A stretch of DNA of 64,000 nt from Legionellales bacterium (GTDB lineage Bacteria > Pseudomonadota > Gammaproteobacteria > DSM-16500): the NCBI GenBank assembly GCA_947478495.1, contig CANJVW010000004.1, positions 1 to 64,000 on the forward strand. Direction: 5' to 3'. Positions 40,013 to 49,811 of the stretch are shown here, in pieces. Below the pieces are notes generated by a model that saw only the letters and a list, made by a program, of their open reading frames with translations, did not search any database and was not told the DNA's origin. Made by a program: the position numbers and the translations under genes. The first letter of the stretch is position 1, and the number at the start of each line of letters is the position of its first letter.

Positions 40013-41221
40013 ATGATTGATTCCCTACACCTCATTTTTGAAAGACTTCTTCGTGAGGTTAGGACGGATCACTATCGATTTTTATACCCCCAATTTAATA
40101 TTGATAATCGACTGACAGGACTCATCGGTGCGCGGGGCGTTGGAAAAACAACGCTCATGCTTCAGTTTATAAAAAACAACTTCGCCAATAGTAAAAATTG
40201 CTTTTATTTTTCCGCTGATCACATTTATTTTAATTCAACGAGTATTTATGCTTTTATTGAGAATGCATTTTTAACAGAAGGGACAGATCTCTTTTTTATC
40301 GATGAAATTCATAAATATAAAAACTGGAATCAAGAGATAAAAAATATATACGATGGGTTTCCGCAAATTAAAATTGTTTTTTCTGGTAGCTCTAGTTTAG
40401 ATTTAATAAAAGGAACATACGATTTATCCAGACGGGCCAAGCTATACCATCTGCCCGGATTATCGTTTCGCGAATATCTCAACATTGAAGCAGGCCTATC
40501 CGTTCAACCTATTCCATTGTCTGATCTAATAGAAGGAAAAAAATCAGTCACTGATGCCATTCACCCAATCCCAAAACTGAAAGGATACTTTCAACAGTAT
40601 TTGCGTCAAGGATTTTATCCTTTTTATGCGGAAGATTCACTTTCTTATTATGAAAAAATATTGCAAATCATTGATAAAACAATTTACGAAGATATTGCCA
40701 ATTTTTATAACTTAAAAACAATTAATTTGCATCTTTTTAAAAAATTACTCAACTTTCTAGCAAGCATCACGCCAGGCGGGAGCAATATCCATAATATTGG
40801 AAAAAATTTATCGATTGACGATAAAACAGTCTCTCACTATTTCTCTCACCTACAAGAGACGGGGCTGGTGCATCTCATCTATCCACAGGAGGGGGGCAAT
40901 ATGGGCTTGAGGCGACCTGAAAAAATATTTTTAAATAACACCAATTTGCAATATGCATTAGGACAACACTTAGGATCTTCTATTGAAATAGGGGCTATTC
41001 GAGAATTATTTTTCATTCAATCTACAAAAAATGCGGGTCTTGATATCTTTTATCATAAAAAAGGGGATTATGAGATAAATGGTTCTATTTTTGAAATTGG
41101 CGGGAAAAACAAAACACGCGCGCAAATAAAAAACGAGTCATCTGCCTTTTTAGTTAAAGATGACTCAATGATTTTTCGACAAGGCGAGATTCCGCTCTTG
41201 TATTTCGGATTTTTATACTAG
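40013..41221 (+). CDS. AAA ATPase with DUF4143-type C-terminus
   Basis: 402 residues. Walker A is LIGARGVGKTTLMLQF and Walker B DLFFIDEIHKYKNW, followed by KIVFSGSSSLDLI and LSFREYL. This is the AAA_14/DUF4143 arrangement of mobile ATPases whose role is unknown. The gene is clearly more AT-rich than its neighbours and is flanked by palindromic repeats, which suggests horizontal acquisition. ATAGGAGTG lies before ATG 40013. Its stop codon is part of a palindrome shared with clpB. Confidence 0.82.
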   Translation: MIDSLHLIFERLLREVRTDHYRFLYPQFNIDNRLTGLIGARGVGKTTLMLQFIKNNFANSKNCFYFSADHIYFNSTSIYAFIENAFLTEGTDLFFIDEIHKYKNWNQEIKNIYDGFPQIKIVFSGSSSLDLIKGTYDLSRRAKLYHLPGLSFREYLNIEAGLSVQPIPLSDLIEGKKSVTDAIHPIPKLKGYFQQYLRQGFYPFYAEDSLSYYEKILQIIDKTIYEDIANFYNLKTINLHLFKKLLNFLASITPGGSNIHNIGKNLSIDDKTVSHYFSHLQETGLVHLIYPQEGGNMGLRRPEKIFLNNTNLQYALGQHLGSSIEIGAIRELFFIQSTKNAGLDIFYHKKGDYEINGSIFEIGGKNKTRAQIKNESSAFLVKDDSMIFRQGEIPLLYFGFLY

Positions 41222-41242
41222 GGCGACCGCCAGTCGCCCCTA
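41219..41242. repeat. Palindrome providing both convergent stop codons
   Basis: TAGGGCGAC, five bases, then GTCGCCCCTA. The left TAG ends the plus-strand ATPase gene and the right CTA is the TAG of clpB on the minus strand. It may also act as a weak bidirectional terminator. Confidence 0.75.
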
Positions 41243-43816
41243 CAAAAACACTAAGCTCGAGCCTTTCATCTCGCAATGAATCGTGCTTCCTGACGCGAAT
41301 TTCCCCGATAAAATAGACTGTGCCAACGGATTTTCAATATATTGTTGAATAGCCCGCTTTAGTGGTCTTGCGCCATAGACCGGATCAAATCCCACGCCAG
41401 CCAAATAATCGAGCGCCTCATCTGTTAATTCCAAATGATATTCTTTGGTGAGCAATCGTTTTCGCAAACGATCAATCTGAATATCCGCAATGCGTCGAAT
41501 ATCGGATTTGCCCAACGCATGAAACACCACTGGCTCATCGATGCGATTTAAAAATTCAGGACGGAAGTGCTGGCTAACCAGGCGCAACACAGCCTCTTTC
41601 ATCGATGCATAGTTGCTCTTTTTAGACTGAGACATTTCTTGAATAAGCTCTGACCCTAAATTGGATGTCATCACAACAACGGTATTGCGAAAATCTACCG
41701 TTCGGCCATGGCTGTCCGTCAAGCGCCCCTCGTCTAATACTTGCAATAAAATATTAAACACATCCGGATGTGCTTTTTCAATTTCATCGAGCAAAATAAC
41801 GGAATAGGGTTTTCGACGTACTTTTTCGGTCAAATAGCCTCCTTCTTCATAGCCGACATACCCGGGAGGCGCGCCAATCAAGCGCGCCACCGCATGTTTT
41901 TCCATGTATTCCGACATATCAATACGAATAATGGCCTCAGTAGTATCAAATAAAAAGTTCGCGAGCGCTTTACACAGCTCTGTTTTACCAACACCCGTTG
42001 GCCCTAAAAATAAAAATGAACCAATCGGTCGATTAGGATCAGATAATCCTGCACGCGAACGACGAATCGCATCGCACACGGCCGACACCGCTTCTTTTTG
42101 TCCGATCACTTGTTTATGCAACACTTCTTCCATTTGCAACAATTTTGTCTTTTCGCCTTCTAGCATTTTTGACACAGGAATATGTGTCCATTTGGAAACG
42201 ACTTCTGCGATTTCTTCCTCGGTCACTTTATTGCGTAACAGGGATGCATGTTCGTGCTCGCCGCTCGCCAATTCTTTCTCTTTTTTCTCAAGCTCAGGGA
42301 TACGGCCATATTGTAGTTCCGCCATGCGCGTTAAATCGCCAGCGCGACGCGCTGTTTCTAAGTCGAGTCGCGCGCGCTCTAAATCACTTTTTATCGTTTG
42401 AGCACCTGATTGCGCGTCTTTTTCTTTTTTCCACACCGTCTCTAATTGAGCGCATTGTTTTTCAAGGCCTGTTAATTCTTCCTGGAGTTTTTCAAGGCGT
42501 TTCTTTGATGACTCATCCGTTTCTTTTTTCATCGCTTCGCGTTCAATTTTTAATTGAATGACGCGACGATCAAGCTGATCAAGCTCTTCAGGCTTGGAAT
42601 CCATTTCCATTCGGATGTGACTCGCTGCCTCATCAATCAAATCAATCGCTTTGTCGGGTAATTGACGATCGGTAATATAACGATGCGACAGTATCGCTGC
42701 AGCAACGATCGCAGAATCCGAAATGTCTACGCCATGATGCAATGCATAGCGCTCTTTCAGGCCGCGCAAAATAGCAATGGTGTCTTCAACGCTTGGCTCG
42801 TCGACGATGATACGTTGAAAGCGCCGCTCCAGTGCGGCATCTTTTTCAATGTATTGTCGATATTCATCAAGCGTCGTTGCGCCCACGCAATGTAGCTCAC
42901 CGCGTGATAAAGCAGGCTTTAGCATATTGCCAGCATCCATCGCGCCTTCCGCTTTTCCTGCGCCAACCATGGTATGAATTTCATCGATAAATAAAATGAC
43001 ATTGCCCTCTTGCTTCGCAAGATCGCTCAACACCGCTTTTAACCGCTCCTCAAATTCGCCTCGGAATTTAGCACCTGCAATCAAGGCGCCCAAATCGAGA
43101 GACAACAATCGTTTGTTTTTAAGCCCTTCGGGAACTTCTCCGTTCACAATGCGCTGAGCCAATCCTTCGACAATAGCGGTTTTCCCAACGCCTGGCTCGC
43201 CAATTAAAATGGGATTGTTTTTGGTGCGACGCGATAATACTTGAATGGTGCGACGAATTTCCACATCTCGGCCAATCACAGGATCTAATTTGCCCTGCTC
43301 AGCGCGGGCGGTTAAATCAATGGTATATTTTTGCAATGCACGACGTTGATCTTCGGCATTCGGATCTTGTATTTTTTCGCCGCCGCGCTCGTCCATGATC
43401 GCTTTTTCAAGTGCCGCTTTTATCGCGCCCGACTGACGAAGCGCCTCACCAACCGCGCTCGTATCGTCCACTGCGGCCTGCAAAAATAATTCGCTCGAGA
43501 TATACTGATCTTTGTTTTTTTGTGCGAGCTTATCAGTTAAATTCAGCAAACGGTTTAAGTCGTTCGAAATGTGCACCTCACCACGCGTGCCTGATACTTC
43601 GGGTAATGCATCAATTAGGCTGTCCAAAACAGACCGTAGTTTATGGATGTTCACTTTAGCTTTATCTAAAATGCCACGAATGCTCGCGTTTTCTGCATCA
43701 AGAAGCGCCTTCATCACATGCGTCGGCTCGATCATGCTGTGATCGCGAATCAGCGCCAATGATTGCGCCTCAGCAAGCGCCGATTGAAAAGAATGAGTTA
43801 ATTTATCCATGCGCAT
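41240..43816 (-). CDS. clpB: Disaggregase ClpB
   Basis: 858 residues. An N-terminal repeat domain, AAA1 with Walker [19 protein letters not shown], a long coiled-coil middle domain (about 405-525) and AAA2 with [17 protein letters not shown]. With DnaK it rescues aggregated proteins. [11 protein letters not shown] starts at ATG 43816, preceded by GAGGA. Unusually the stop codon is donated by a palindrome. It lies 42 bp downstream of the dacB-like gene on the same strand; I found no clear heat-shock promoter in that gap. Confidence 0.96.
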   Translation of the reverse strand: MRMDKLTHSFQSALAEAQSLALIRDHSMIEPTHVMKALLDAENASIRGILDKAKVNIHKLRSVLDSLIDALPEVSGTRGEVHISNDLNRLLNLTDKLAQKNKDQYISSELFLQAAVDDTSAVGEALRQSGAIKAALEKAIMDERGGEKIQDPNAEDQRRALQKYTIDLTARAEQGKLDPVIGRDVEIRRTIQVLSRRTKNNPILIGEPGVGKTAIVEGLAQRIVNGEVPEGLKNKRLLSLDLGALIAGAKFRGEFEERLKAVLSDLAKQEGNVILFIDEIHTMVGAGKAEGAMDAGNMLKPALSRGELHCVGATTLDEYRQYIEKDAALERRFQRIIVDEPSVEDTIAILRGLKERYALHHGVDISDSAIVAAAILSHRYITDRQLPDKAIDLIDEAASHIRMEMDSKPEELDQLDRRVIQLKIEREAMKKETDESSKKRLEKLQEELTGLEKQCAQLETVWKKEKDAQSGAQTIKSDLERARLDLETARRAGDLTRMAELQYGRIPELEKKEKELASGEHEHASLLRNKVTEEEIAEVVSKWTHIPVSKMLEGEKTKLLQMEEVLHKQVIGQKEAVSAVCDAIRRSRAGLSDPNRPIGSFLFLGPTGVGKTELCKALANFLFDTTEAIIRIDMSEYMEKHAVARLIGAPPGYVGYEEGGYLTEKVRRKPYSVILLDEIEKAHPDVFNILLQVLDEGRLTDSHGRTVDFRNTVVVMTSNLGSELIQEMSQSKKSNYASMKEAVLRLVSQHFRPEFLNRIDEPVVFHALGKSDIRRIADIQIDRLRKRLLTKEYHLELTDEALDYLAGVGFDPVYGARPLKRAIQQYIENPLAQSILSGKFASGSTIHCEMKGSSLVFL

Positions 43817-43858
43817 AGACCATTCCTCATAAAATGAAAACGTGTGGGCCGTTACATC

Positions 43859-45175
43859 CTAAGCATTTCGATAATTTGCCAATGCTGTCACAATATCATC
43901 TTCCATTTTACGATATTTCCATGTGCCACCGCGATGCCCATTCACAATGATCACAAAAGCCAATGGCTCTTTTTCTCGGCTCATTGCATAGCCTGCCAAC
44001 GATGCCACACCAGAGATAGGCATGGAACCAGTTTTGGCTCGAACCCGTCTCGCCACATTATAAAGACGATGCTTCAATGTACCATCGACCCCCGCAATGG
44101 GCAAAGACGTTAAAAATTCATAATGCGTAGAAGAGTGATGGAATGCAAAATTTAACACTTGCATCACCTGTGCGGGTTTAATGCGATTATCAGGAGAAAG
44201 CCCCGAGCCATCCAACAGATTCATCTGCAACGAACTCATTTCTGCGGAGTCGCCCAACACCGCCTTCACCGCTTCACTGCCATTAGCCCAACTGCCAGGA
44301 CGTTTCGAATAGACTGCACCCATTTTTTTAAACAAGGATCCCGCGATGATGTTGTCTGACTTTTTTAACATTCGCTTCACCAAAGCAGACAGCGGCTGAG
44401 ATTGATGTTCTACCAACATCCGTGCATTGGAAGGCGCCGATCCCGCTTGAATCTCACCATCAACTTGAATGTCAGCATGTCGTAACGACCAATTTAATAA
44501 CGACTTGTTATAGCTGATCACATCTCGAATAACAGCACTCGAACCTAATGCATACTGAACTTTATTCGCGCGACGTTGACGTCGAGTGGTTGCTGCGGGG
44601 CGGGACAACTGACAATTATGATCAATAATGCTCGCGTTAATCGGCGCACCATAACAATATTGCTCATCATGCCAAATCCAACCGGGGCCAAAATTAGATT
44701 GGTCGTACGCTGTATTATCAATATAAATATTACCCGTCACTTCGTGAACATGTTGCGCCTTAAGCTGCTCCAAGAGATCGCTTAGGTCACCGTTAGTCAG
44801 TGACGGATCGCCACTATGGACCAAATAGACATTGCCTTCAATGACGCCATTGGCTGTTCGATGGCTATCTGTCATCAGACGCGTTGAAAAGGTGTATTGC
44901 GGACCCAAATAAAGCAAGGCGGCTTCCGCTGTCAATATTTTTAAAATGCTGGCCGGTGCAAATACATCTTGTGCATTGCGAGCATACAGCACATTGCCAG
45001 ACTGCATTGACTTGATTTGTACGCCCACATCCGCGTTCGGGCTCACTTGTTGAATAATGCGATTCAATTGCTGAGCCAATTGTTGCTGCCCCATTGAGGA
45101 CATTGAGGATGCAGCCAGCGCAACATTAGTTGTCACATTTAACATTAAAAAAACAATGAGTAACCCGCGTTTCAT
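43859..45175 (-). CDS. dacB: D-alanyl-D-alanine carboxypeptidase/endopeptidase (PBP4, DacB-like)
   Basis: 438 residues from ATG 45175, with signal peptide MKRGLLIVFLMLNVTTNVALA. The serine-peptidase motifs are FAPASILKILTAEA (SxxK), LKKSDNIIAG (SxN) and RAKTGSMPISG (KTG). LLDGSGLSPDNRI is a PBP4 family block. It trims peptidoglycan cross-links in the periplasm. AAAGGTG precedes ATG 45175; a frame to 45274 adds 33 unsupported residues. A promoter candidate lies just upstream. Confidence 0.9.
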   Translation of the reverse strand: MKRGLLIVFLMLNVTTNVALAASSMSSMGQQQLAQQLNRIIQQVSPNADVGVQIKSMQSGNVLYARNAQDVFAPASILKILTAEAALLYLGPQYTFSTRLMTDSHRTANGVIEGNVYLVHSGDPSLTNGDLSDLLEQLKAQHVHEVTGNIYIDNTAYDQSNFGPGWIWHDEQYCYGAPINASIIDHNCQLSRPAATTRRQRRANKVQYALGSSAVIRDVISYNKSLLNWSLRHADIQVDGEIQAGSAPSNARMLVEHQSQPLSALVKRMLKKSDNIIAGSLFKKMGAVYSKRPGSWANGSEAVKAVLGDSAEMSSLQMNLLDGSGLSPDNRIKPAQVMQVLNFAFHHSSTHYEFLTSLPIAGVDGTLKHRLYNVARRVRAKTGSMPISGVASLAGYAMSREKEPLAFVIIVNGHRGGTWKYRKMEDDIVTALANYRNA

Positions 45176-45203
45176 AAATGCACCTTTTGCTAATCTTATT
45201 AAA

Positions 45204-45232
45204 GTTATACTAAACTTAGAGACGCGAGTAAA
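45204..45232 (-). promoter_or_regulatory. Possible promoter for the dacB-like gene
   Basis: Minus strand TTTACT (45227-45232), 17-bp spacer, TATAAC (45204-45209), about 30 bp before the start. Confidence 0.42.
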
Positions 45233-45285
45233 CACATGGATCCCTGGTATGGTATACTCTTCAAAATTCACCAAAGGAAGTATTT

Positions 45286-45474
45286 ATGCCCACTAAACTC
45301 ACAAACTATACCAGTGAAATAGATCAATATCTTCAAGCATTTGATAAAAAAAATCCTAATCCGTCTCTCTCTCAACAAGAAGAACAAAAAAAACACAATC
45401 TTATTCGATTGTTGCGCGATACAGCGCCTAACGAAAAGCAAGAGGCCGCCACCCGTATTTGGAAAGATTTTTAA
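45286..45474 (+). CDS. Small conserved protein, CBU_0585-like
   Basis: 62 residues, MPTKLTNYTSEIDQYLQAFD then a Gln/Lys/Glu-rich middle and LIRLLRD. The YxSEIDxxLxxFD start and LRD end resemble a small family I know from Coxiella and other gammaproteobacteria; the family name is from memory. Function unknown. AAAGGAAG precedes the ATG. Its stop overlaps the next ATG (TAATG), so the two genes are coupled. Confidence 0.7.
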   Translation: MPTKLTNYTSEIDQYLQAFDKKNPNPSLSQQEEQKKHNLIRLLRDTAPNEKQEAATRIWKDF

Positions 45475-45788
45475 TGTACTCACTTATTTTTTATGTGCCA
45501 CCCTCGCATCTCACTTCCATCAAAGATGCTTTATTTGGCGCTGGCGCCGGAAAAGTAGGAAAATACAGTCACTGTGCCTGGCAAATATTAGGTCAAGGCC
45601 AGTTCTTGCCGCTGAATGGCAGCCACCCTTTTCAAGGCAAATGTGACAACTTAGAAAATACCTCTGAGTATCGGGTCGAAATGGTCTGTGAGGATCACTT
45701 GATTCAAAGAGCCATTACCGCTTTAAAGGCAGCCCACCCCTATGAAACACCTGCCTATCAAGTCATCAAGCTGGAAGCTATTGCATAA
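45474..45788 (+). CDS. NIF3/YqfO C-terminal-like (CutA-fold) protein
   Basis: 104 residues starting MYSLIFYVPPSHLTSIKDAL. The pattern GAGKVGKYSHCAWQILGQGQF and AAHPYETPAYQVIKL is that of the domain inserted in NIF3/YqfO proteins, found here as a stand-alone protein. Function is unknown; the fold is related to CutA/PII-like trimers. The start at 45474 overlaps the preceding stop. The 3' end overlaps a convergent gene by 11 bp. Confidence 0.82.
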   Translation: MYSLIFYVPPSHLTSIKDALFGAGAGKVGKYSHCAWQILGQGQFLPLNGSHPFQGKCDNLENTSEYRVEMVCEDHLIQRAITALKAAHPYETPAYQVIKLEAIA

Positions 45789-46170
45789 CGCCGCGATACC
45801 GAATCACACGACACTCATAACCCTTGGGATCCGATTGTAGGTCCCCCGTTATCGTAATGAACATCGATTTTCCATCGATCACACCGCTTTCCAATTGGCA
45901 AAAGTTTTTGATGATTTTATTTTTAAAAGTCATATTGGAGGCGGTAATACGATAAAATTGCCCTACATCAAATACCATATTTTGTTCTTTTTTGTTCATG
46001 GTAAATAAATGAGGGAGCACTTCACCCGTTTGAACATTGCGCGCAATCAGCAACCAAGTAGGCTGATGGTCGATCGATCGAAAATGGGTATTGATGGTGA
46101 TCACCTGGCCTTGAGCCATCACTAGGTGCGCCATCGCAAGACCAAACAATCCTATTGCCCATCTCATCAT
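45778..46170 (-). CDS. Small exported protein of unknown function
   Basis: 130 residues from ATG 46170, with a probable signal peptide MMRWAIGLFGLAMAHLVMA. The rest is a compact beta-rich domain (VITINTHFRSIDHQPTWLLI, NMVFDVGQFYRITAS) with two cysteines. TAGGGAGCTG gives a ribosome site before the double ATG. It starts 8 bp after dsbB and is probably in its operon. The frame extends to 46296 but that part is antiphase to dsbB. Not recognised. Confidence 0.7.
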   Translation of the reverse strand: MMRWAIGLFGLAMAHLVMAQGQVITINTHFRSIDHQPTWLLIARNVQTGEVLPHLFTMNKKEQNMVFDVGQFYRITASNMTFKNKIIKNFCQLESGVIDGKSMFITITGDLQSDPKGYECRVIRYRGVMQ

Positions 46171-46178
46171 ACAGCTCC

Positions 46179-46703
46179 CTAAAGCGCCGCTACGCGGCGT
46201 ATCTGCATCCCTATTAAAAACAACAATAGCACAAAAACACAGCACGACCAAGCCGCTAAACTCAGATGCATCCATGTCCAACTCACCGCCGAGCACTCCA
46301 TGCCGCCCTGCCAGATTTCTTTTGCCACTTCATCGAGCGGGAGCAGTTGGATGAGCGTTGATAAATTCGCACCACAATCACCTTCGTTGATCGATGGGAA
46401 AAATTGCAGCCACACTTGTCGGCCCGACAAACAAAGGCCGCTCAACGCAGTCGCCGCAGCGAGTCCGTTTAGAAAGAAATGCAGACGTTTATAGACTGGT
46501 AGCATTATTCCAGATAAAAAAATAACGCCCAACACGCCCATCACGCATCGCTGTAAAATGCATAATGGACAAGGATTGATCCCTTTATAGAATTGCAAAA
46601 AAAGAGCGGTGCTTAATAAAGCAACGACGCCGATAAATCCCGCCAAATAATGCAAACGAATTGCTTTTATCACTTCAATGACTCCTGTTGCTGATCCAGC
46701 CAA
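46179..46703 (-). CDS. dsbB: Disulfide bond formation protein DsbB
   Basis: 174 residues with four membrane helices. The periplasmic pairs are CPLC (in YKGINPCPLCILQR) and a second pair in NEGDCGANL and GGMECSAVSW; QVWLQFFP and WTW follow the family. It re-oxidises DsbA-type proteins and passes electrons to quinone; the Com1-like protein at 13.5 kb is a possible partner. It overlaps the ruvX 3' end by 34 bp, or starts later at a GTG/ATA-rich VIKAIRLHY segment. Confidence 0.9.
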   Translation of the reverse strand: MAGSATGVIEVIKAIRLHYLAGFIGVVALLSTALFLQFYKGINPCPLCILQRCVMGVLGVIFLSGIMLPVYKRLHFFLNGLAAATALSGLCLSGRQVWLQFFPSINEGDCGANLSTLIQLLPLDEVAKEIWQGGMECSAVSWTWMHLSLAAWSCCVFVLLLFLIGMQIRRVAAL

Positions 46704-47113
46704 TTTTGCAGAATCAATTGTGCAGCGACGCGATCTATCTGTCCACCCTGAAGCGCTTTAAATCCACCCTCATCAAATAAATTACGTCTTGCATCTTTTG
46801 TACTCAGTCGTTCATCCATTTCATAGACCGGTATATCAAACTCTTGCTTCAGCCATACGATAAACTTCCTTGCGGCCCACGTGATGGGCTGGTCAGAGCC
46901 ATCCATGTGACAAGGGATGCCCACGATCAATGCGTCCGGCTGCCAGCGTTTAATGAGCTTCTGGATGACGCCCTGCTGGGGTATCCCTTCTTTCGCAGGC
47001 ACGGTCGTGAGGGGGCTCGCGCTTTGGGTGACAGTTTGACCCACAGCGACGCCGATGCGTTTTGTTCCAAAATCAAAGCCGAGTACGATTTGTTCTTGCT
47101 TGTTGTTTATCAT
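46670..47113 (-). CDS. ruvX: Holliday junction resolvase-like RuvX (YqgF)
   Basis: 147 residues from ATG 47113 (MINNKQEQIVLGFDFGTKRI). RNase H-like fold: first Asp in GFDFGTKRIGVAVG, DALIVGIP, and YEMDERLSTKDARR. Known for pre-16S rRNA 5'-end processing. A longer frame to 47191 overlaps polA and is not needed. The start is 1 bp after the polA stop. Confidence 0.93.
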   Translation of the reverse strand: MINNKQEQIVLGFDFGTKRIGVAVGQTVTQSASPLTTVPAKEGIPQQGVIQKLIKRWQPDALIVGIPCHMDGSDQPITWAARKFIVWLKQEFDIPVYEMDERLSTKDARRNLFDEGGFKALQGGQIDRVAAQLILQNWLDQQQESLK

Positions 47114-47114
47114 T

Positions 47115-49811
47115 TTAATGCGCCGATGCAGAGTCCCAATTGTCGCCAACACCGATAGATACTTGCAATGGCACAAGAAGTGCTGCTGCATCCACCATAT
47201 GAGACTGTATCACTTTAATAAATGAATCGACCTCATTTGCCTTCACCTCAAAAACCAATTCATCGTGTACCTGCATAATCATTTTTGCATCGATCGTATT
47301 GGACTGCAACCAAGCATCGATGGATATCATCGCTTTTTTAATCAAATCTGCTGCCGTTCCCTGTAAAGGCGCATTAATCGCGGCTCGCTCAGCCGCCTGT
47401 CGACGCTGCATATTGGAAGAATGAATTTCAGGCAAATACAGTCGTCTCCCCCACAGTGTTTCAACATACCCTTTTTGATGAGCTGATTCACACGATTTTT
47501 CCATATAGGTTTTAACACCTTGGTAACGCAAAAAATATTCGTCGATATATTGCTGCGCAACCGCACGTGAAATACTGAGTTGTTTGGATAAACCAAAAGC
47601 CGACATACCATAAATCAATCCAAAGTTAATCGCCTTAGCGCGACGTCGCTCATCCGCGCTCACCTGATCTAATGGAATATGGAATACTTCTGACGCAGTT
47701 GCTTGATGCACATCCAAATTATGCTTAAAGGCTTTTATTAAATTTTCATCCTCTGAAAAGTGCGCCATGATGCGCAACTCTATTTGAGAATAATCCGCTG
47801 TCACTATTTTGTATCCGATTGGCGCGATAAAGGCTTGGCGAATACGACGCCCCTCTTCTGTGCGCACGGGAATGTTTTGCAAATTAGGGTCGGATGAAGA
47901 TAGTCGCCCAGTCGCTGCGCCCATTTGATGGTAAGACGTATGAATGCGCCCAGTCTGAAGATTGATCTGAGTCGGTAATTTTTTAGTATACGTTGTGAGA
48001 AGCTTGGCTAATCCTCGATACTCAATAATCAACTTTGGCAAGGGATAATCTAATGCCAATATCTGTAATACATCATCCGCTGTCGATGCTTGGCCTAATG
48101 GTGTTTTTTTCAAGACAGGCAAATTGAGCTTGCCAAATAAAATCTCTTGTAGTTGTTTGGGTGAATTCAAGTTAAATGTCTGACCCGCTAAACCCGTAAT
48201 CTCTTCATCAAGCTCCATCAATCGTTTTTCTAATTCAGCACTTTGTTTTTCAAGTTGTGACGCATCGATCAAAACACCTTCTCTTTCCATGCGTGCCAAC
48301 ACAGGGATTAGTGGCATTTCAATGGTTTCAAATACGGATTGCAATGTCGGTTCTTTTTCAAGAAGAGGCCAAAAGGTCTGGTGCAGCGCAAGCGTCACAT
48401 CGGCATCTTCTGCCGCATAAACAGCAGCTGACTCAATCGGCACCTGATTGAATGTCACCTGCTTGGCGCCTTTCCCAGCGACTTCTTCAAACGAAATCGT
48501 TTTCCAGTTTAGATATTTTAATGCGAGCGAATCCATATCACGCCGAATCACGCTGCTATCCAACACAGCCGACTCAACCAGGGTATCAAATGCAACGCCT
48601 TGCAAGGCGATGCCATGATTCGCCAACACTTCTAAATCATATTTAATATGATGCCCTATTTTTTTTATTTTCTTATCTTCGTAAATGCTTTTTAATTTTT
48701 TCAGTGTATCATCGCGATCCAACTGAGTGGGCGCACCGGGATAATCATGTGCTAAAGGAATATAAGCCGCTTTCCCCGATTCAATCGCAAAAGATAGTCC
48801 CACAATCAGCGCTTCCATATAATTTAAGCTAGTTGTTTCAGTATCCATCGCAACTATTTTCGTTTTTTGAATATCCTCTATCCATTGATCCAATTGCTTT
48901 TCTGTTAATACAGTTTCATAATTTTTATAGTTTTCATTGGTAGGCGCTAAAGGGGTTGAATCTTTTTCTAATAGAGCGCCTAACCATTTTTTAAATTCGA
49001 ATTCTTGATACAGATGCTTTAATGAATCCACATCAGGCGCTTGATACTGTAGGTCAGCCATGCCGATCTGCAGCGGAACATCGAGCTTAATCGTTGCGAG
49101 CTTTTTTGAAAGTGGTAGCTGAGGCAAAAACTCACGCAACTTCTCACCGATCTTTCCGGAAATGTCATCCGCATGCGCCATAATGTTATCCAACGATCCA
49201 TATTCCGACAACCATTTCACCGCGGTTTTGGGCCCCACAGACGGCACACCCGGAATATTATCAACGGTATCGCCCATGAGCGCTAAATAATCTATCATTT
49301 GAGATGGCGCAATACTCATTTTTTTCTGAAAGCTGTCCGTATCCAACAATACATCCGTCATTGTATTGATTAGGCAGGTATGCTTGTTAATTAATTGCCC
49401 CAAATCTTTGTCGCCCGTTGAAATTAAAATAGGACATTCTTTCGATGAGAATTTTTCAACGAGCGTACCAATAACGTCATCTGCTTCAACACCTTCTATC
49501 TCAATCAAGGGAAACCCCAGTGCGCGCACTATTTTTTTAATAGGTTCTATTTGCTTGACCAATTCCTCTGGCATTTCTTTTCGATTCGCCTTATATAGCG
49601 GATACAAATCATCACGAAATGTTTTGCCTTTCGCATCAAACACAACAACCATATACTCAGGCTGGTAGTCCGCCAACAAACGATTCAACATATTCGCCAC
49701 GCCATAAATCGCGCCAGTGGGGAATCCTTGTGAGTTGGTGAGTGCGGGCATCGCATGAAACGCGCGATAAATATAAGATGAACCGTCAACTAAAATGAGA
49801 GGCTTCTTCAT
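47115..49811 (-). CDS. polA: DNA polymerase I
   Basis: 898 residues with three domains: 5' nuclease (LILVDGSSYIYRAFHAMP; VEADDVIGTLVE; NIPGVPSVGPKTA), 3'-5' exonuclease with intact AMDTETTSLNY and HIKYDLEVL, and polymerase with TADYSQIELRIMAH, KAINFGLIYGMSAFGLS and MQVHDELVFEV. The proofreading residues are present, unlike in some relatives. It overlaps the upstream glycosyltransferase by 4 bp. Confidence 0.97.
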   Translation of the reverse strand: MKKPLILVDGSSYIYRAFHAMPALTNSQGFPTGAIYGVANMLNRLLADYQPEYMVVVFDAKGKTFRDDLYPLYKANRKEMPEELVKQIEPIKKIVRALGFPLIEIEGVEADDVIGTLVEKFSSKECPILISTGDKDLGQLINKHTCLINTMTDVLLDTDSFQKKMSIAPSQMIDYLALMGDTVDNIPGVPSVGPKTAVKWLSEYGSLDNIMAHADDISGKIGEKLREFLPQLPLSKKLATIKLDVPLQIGMADLQYQAPDVDSLKHLYQEFEFKKWLGALLEKDSTPLAPTNENYKNYETVLTEKQLDQWIEDIQKTKIVAMDTETTSLNYMEALIVGLSFAIESGKAAYIPLAHDYPGAPTQLDRDDTLKKLKSIYEDKKIKKIGHHIKYDLEVLANHGIALQGVAFDTLVESAVLDSSVIRRDMDSLALKYLNWKTISFEEVAGKGAKQVTFNQVPIESAAVYAAEDADVTLALHQTFWPLLEKEPTLQSVFETIEMPLIPVLARMEREGVLIDASQLEKQSAELEKRLMELDEEITGLAGQTFNLNSPKQLQEILFGKLNLPVLKKTPLGQASTADDVLQILALDYPLPKLIIEYRGLAKLLTTYTKKLPTQINLQTGRIHTSYHQMGAATGRLSSSDPNLQNIPVRTEEGRRIRQAFIAPIGYKIVTADYSQIELRIMAHFSEDENLIKAFKHNLDVHQATASEVFHIPLDQVSADERRRAKAINFGLIYGMSAFGLSKQLSISRAVAQQYIDEYFLRYQGVKTYMEKSCESAHQKGYVETLWGRRLYLPEIHSSNMQRRQAAERAAINAPLQGTAADLIKKAMISIDAWLQSNTIDAKMIMQVHDELVFEVKANEVDSFIKVIQSHMVDAAALLVPLQVSIGVGDNWDSASAH

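Noticed and set aside
42145-42561. Long plus-strand frames inside clpB and other minus-strand genes
   Set aside because: They are antisense shadows of strongly conserved genes, with no family-like sequence.
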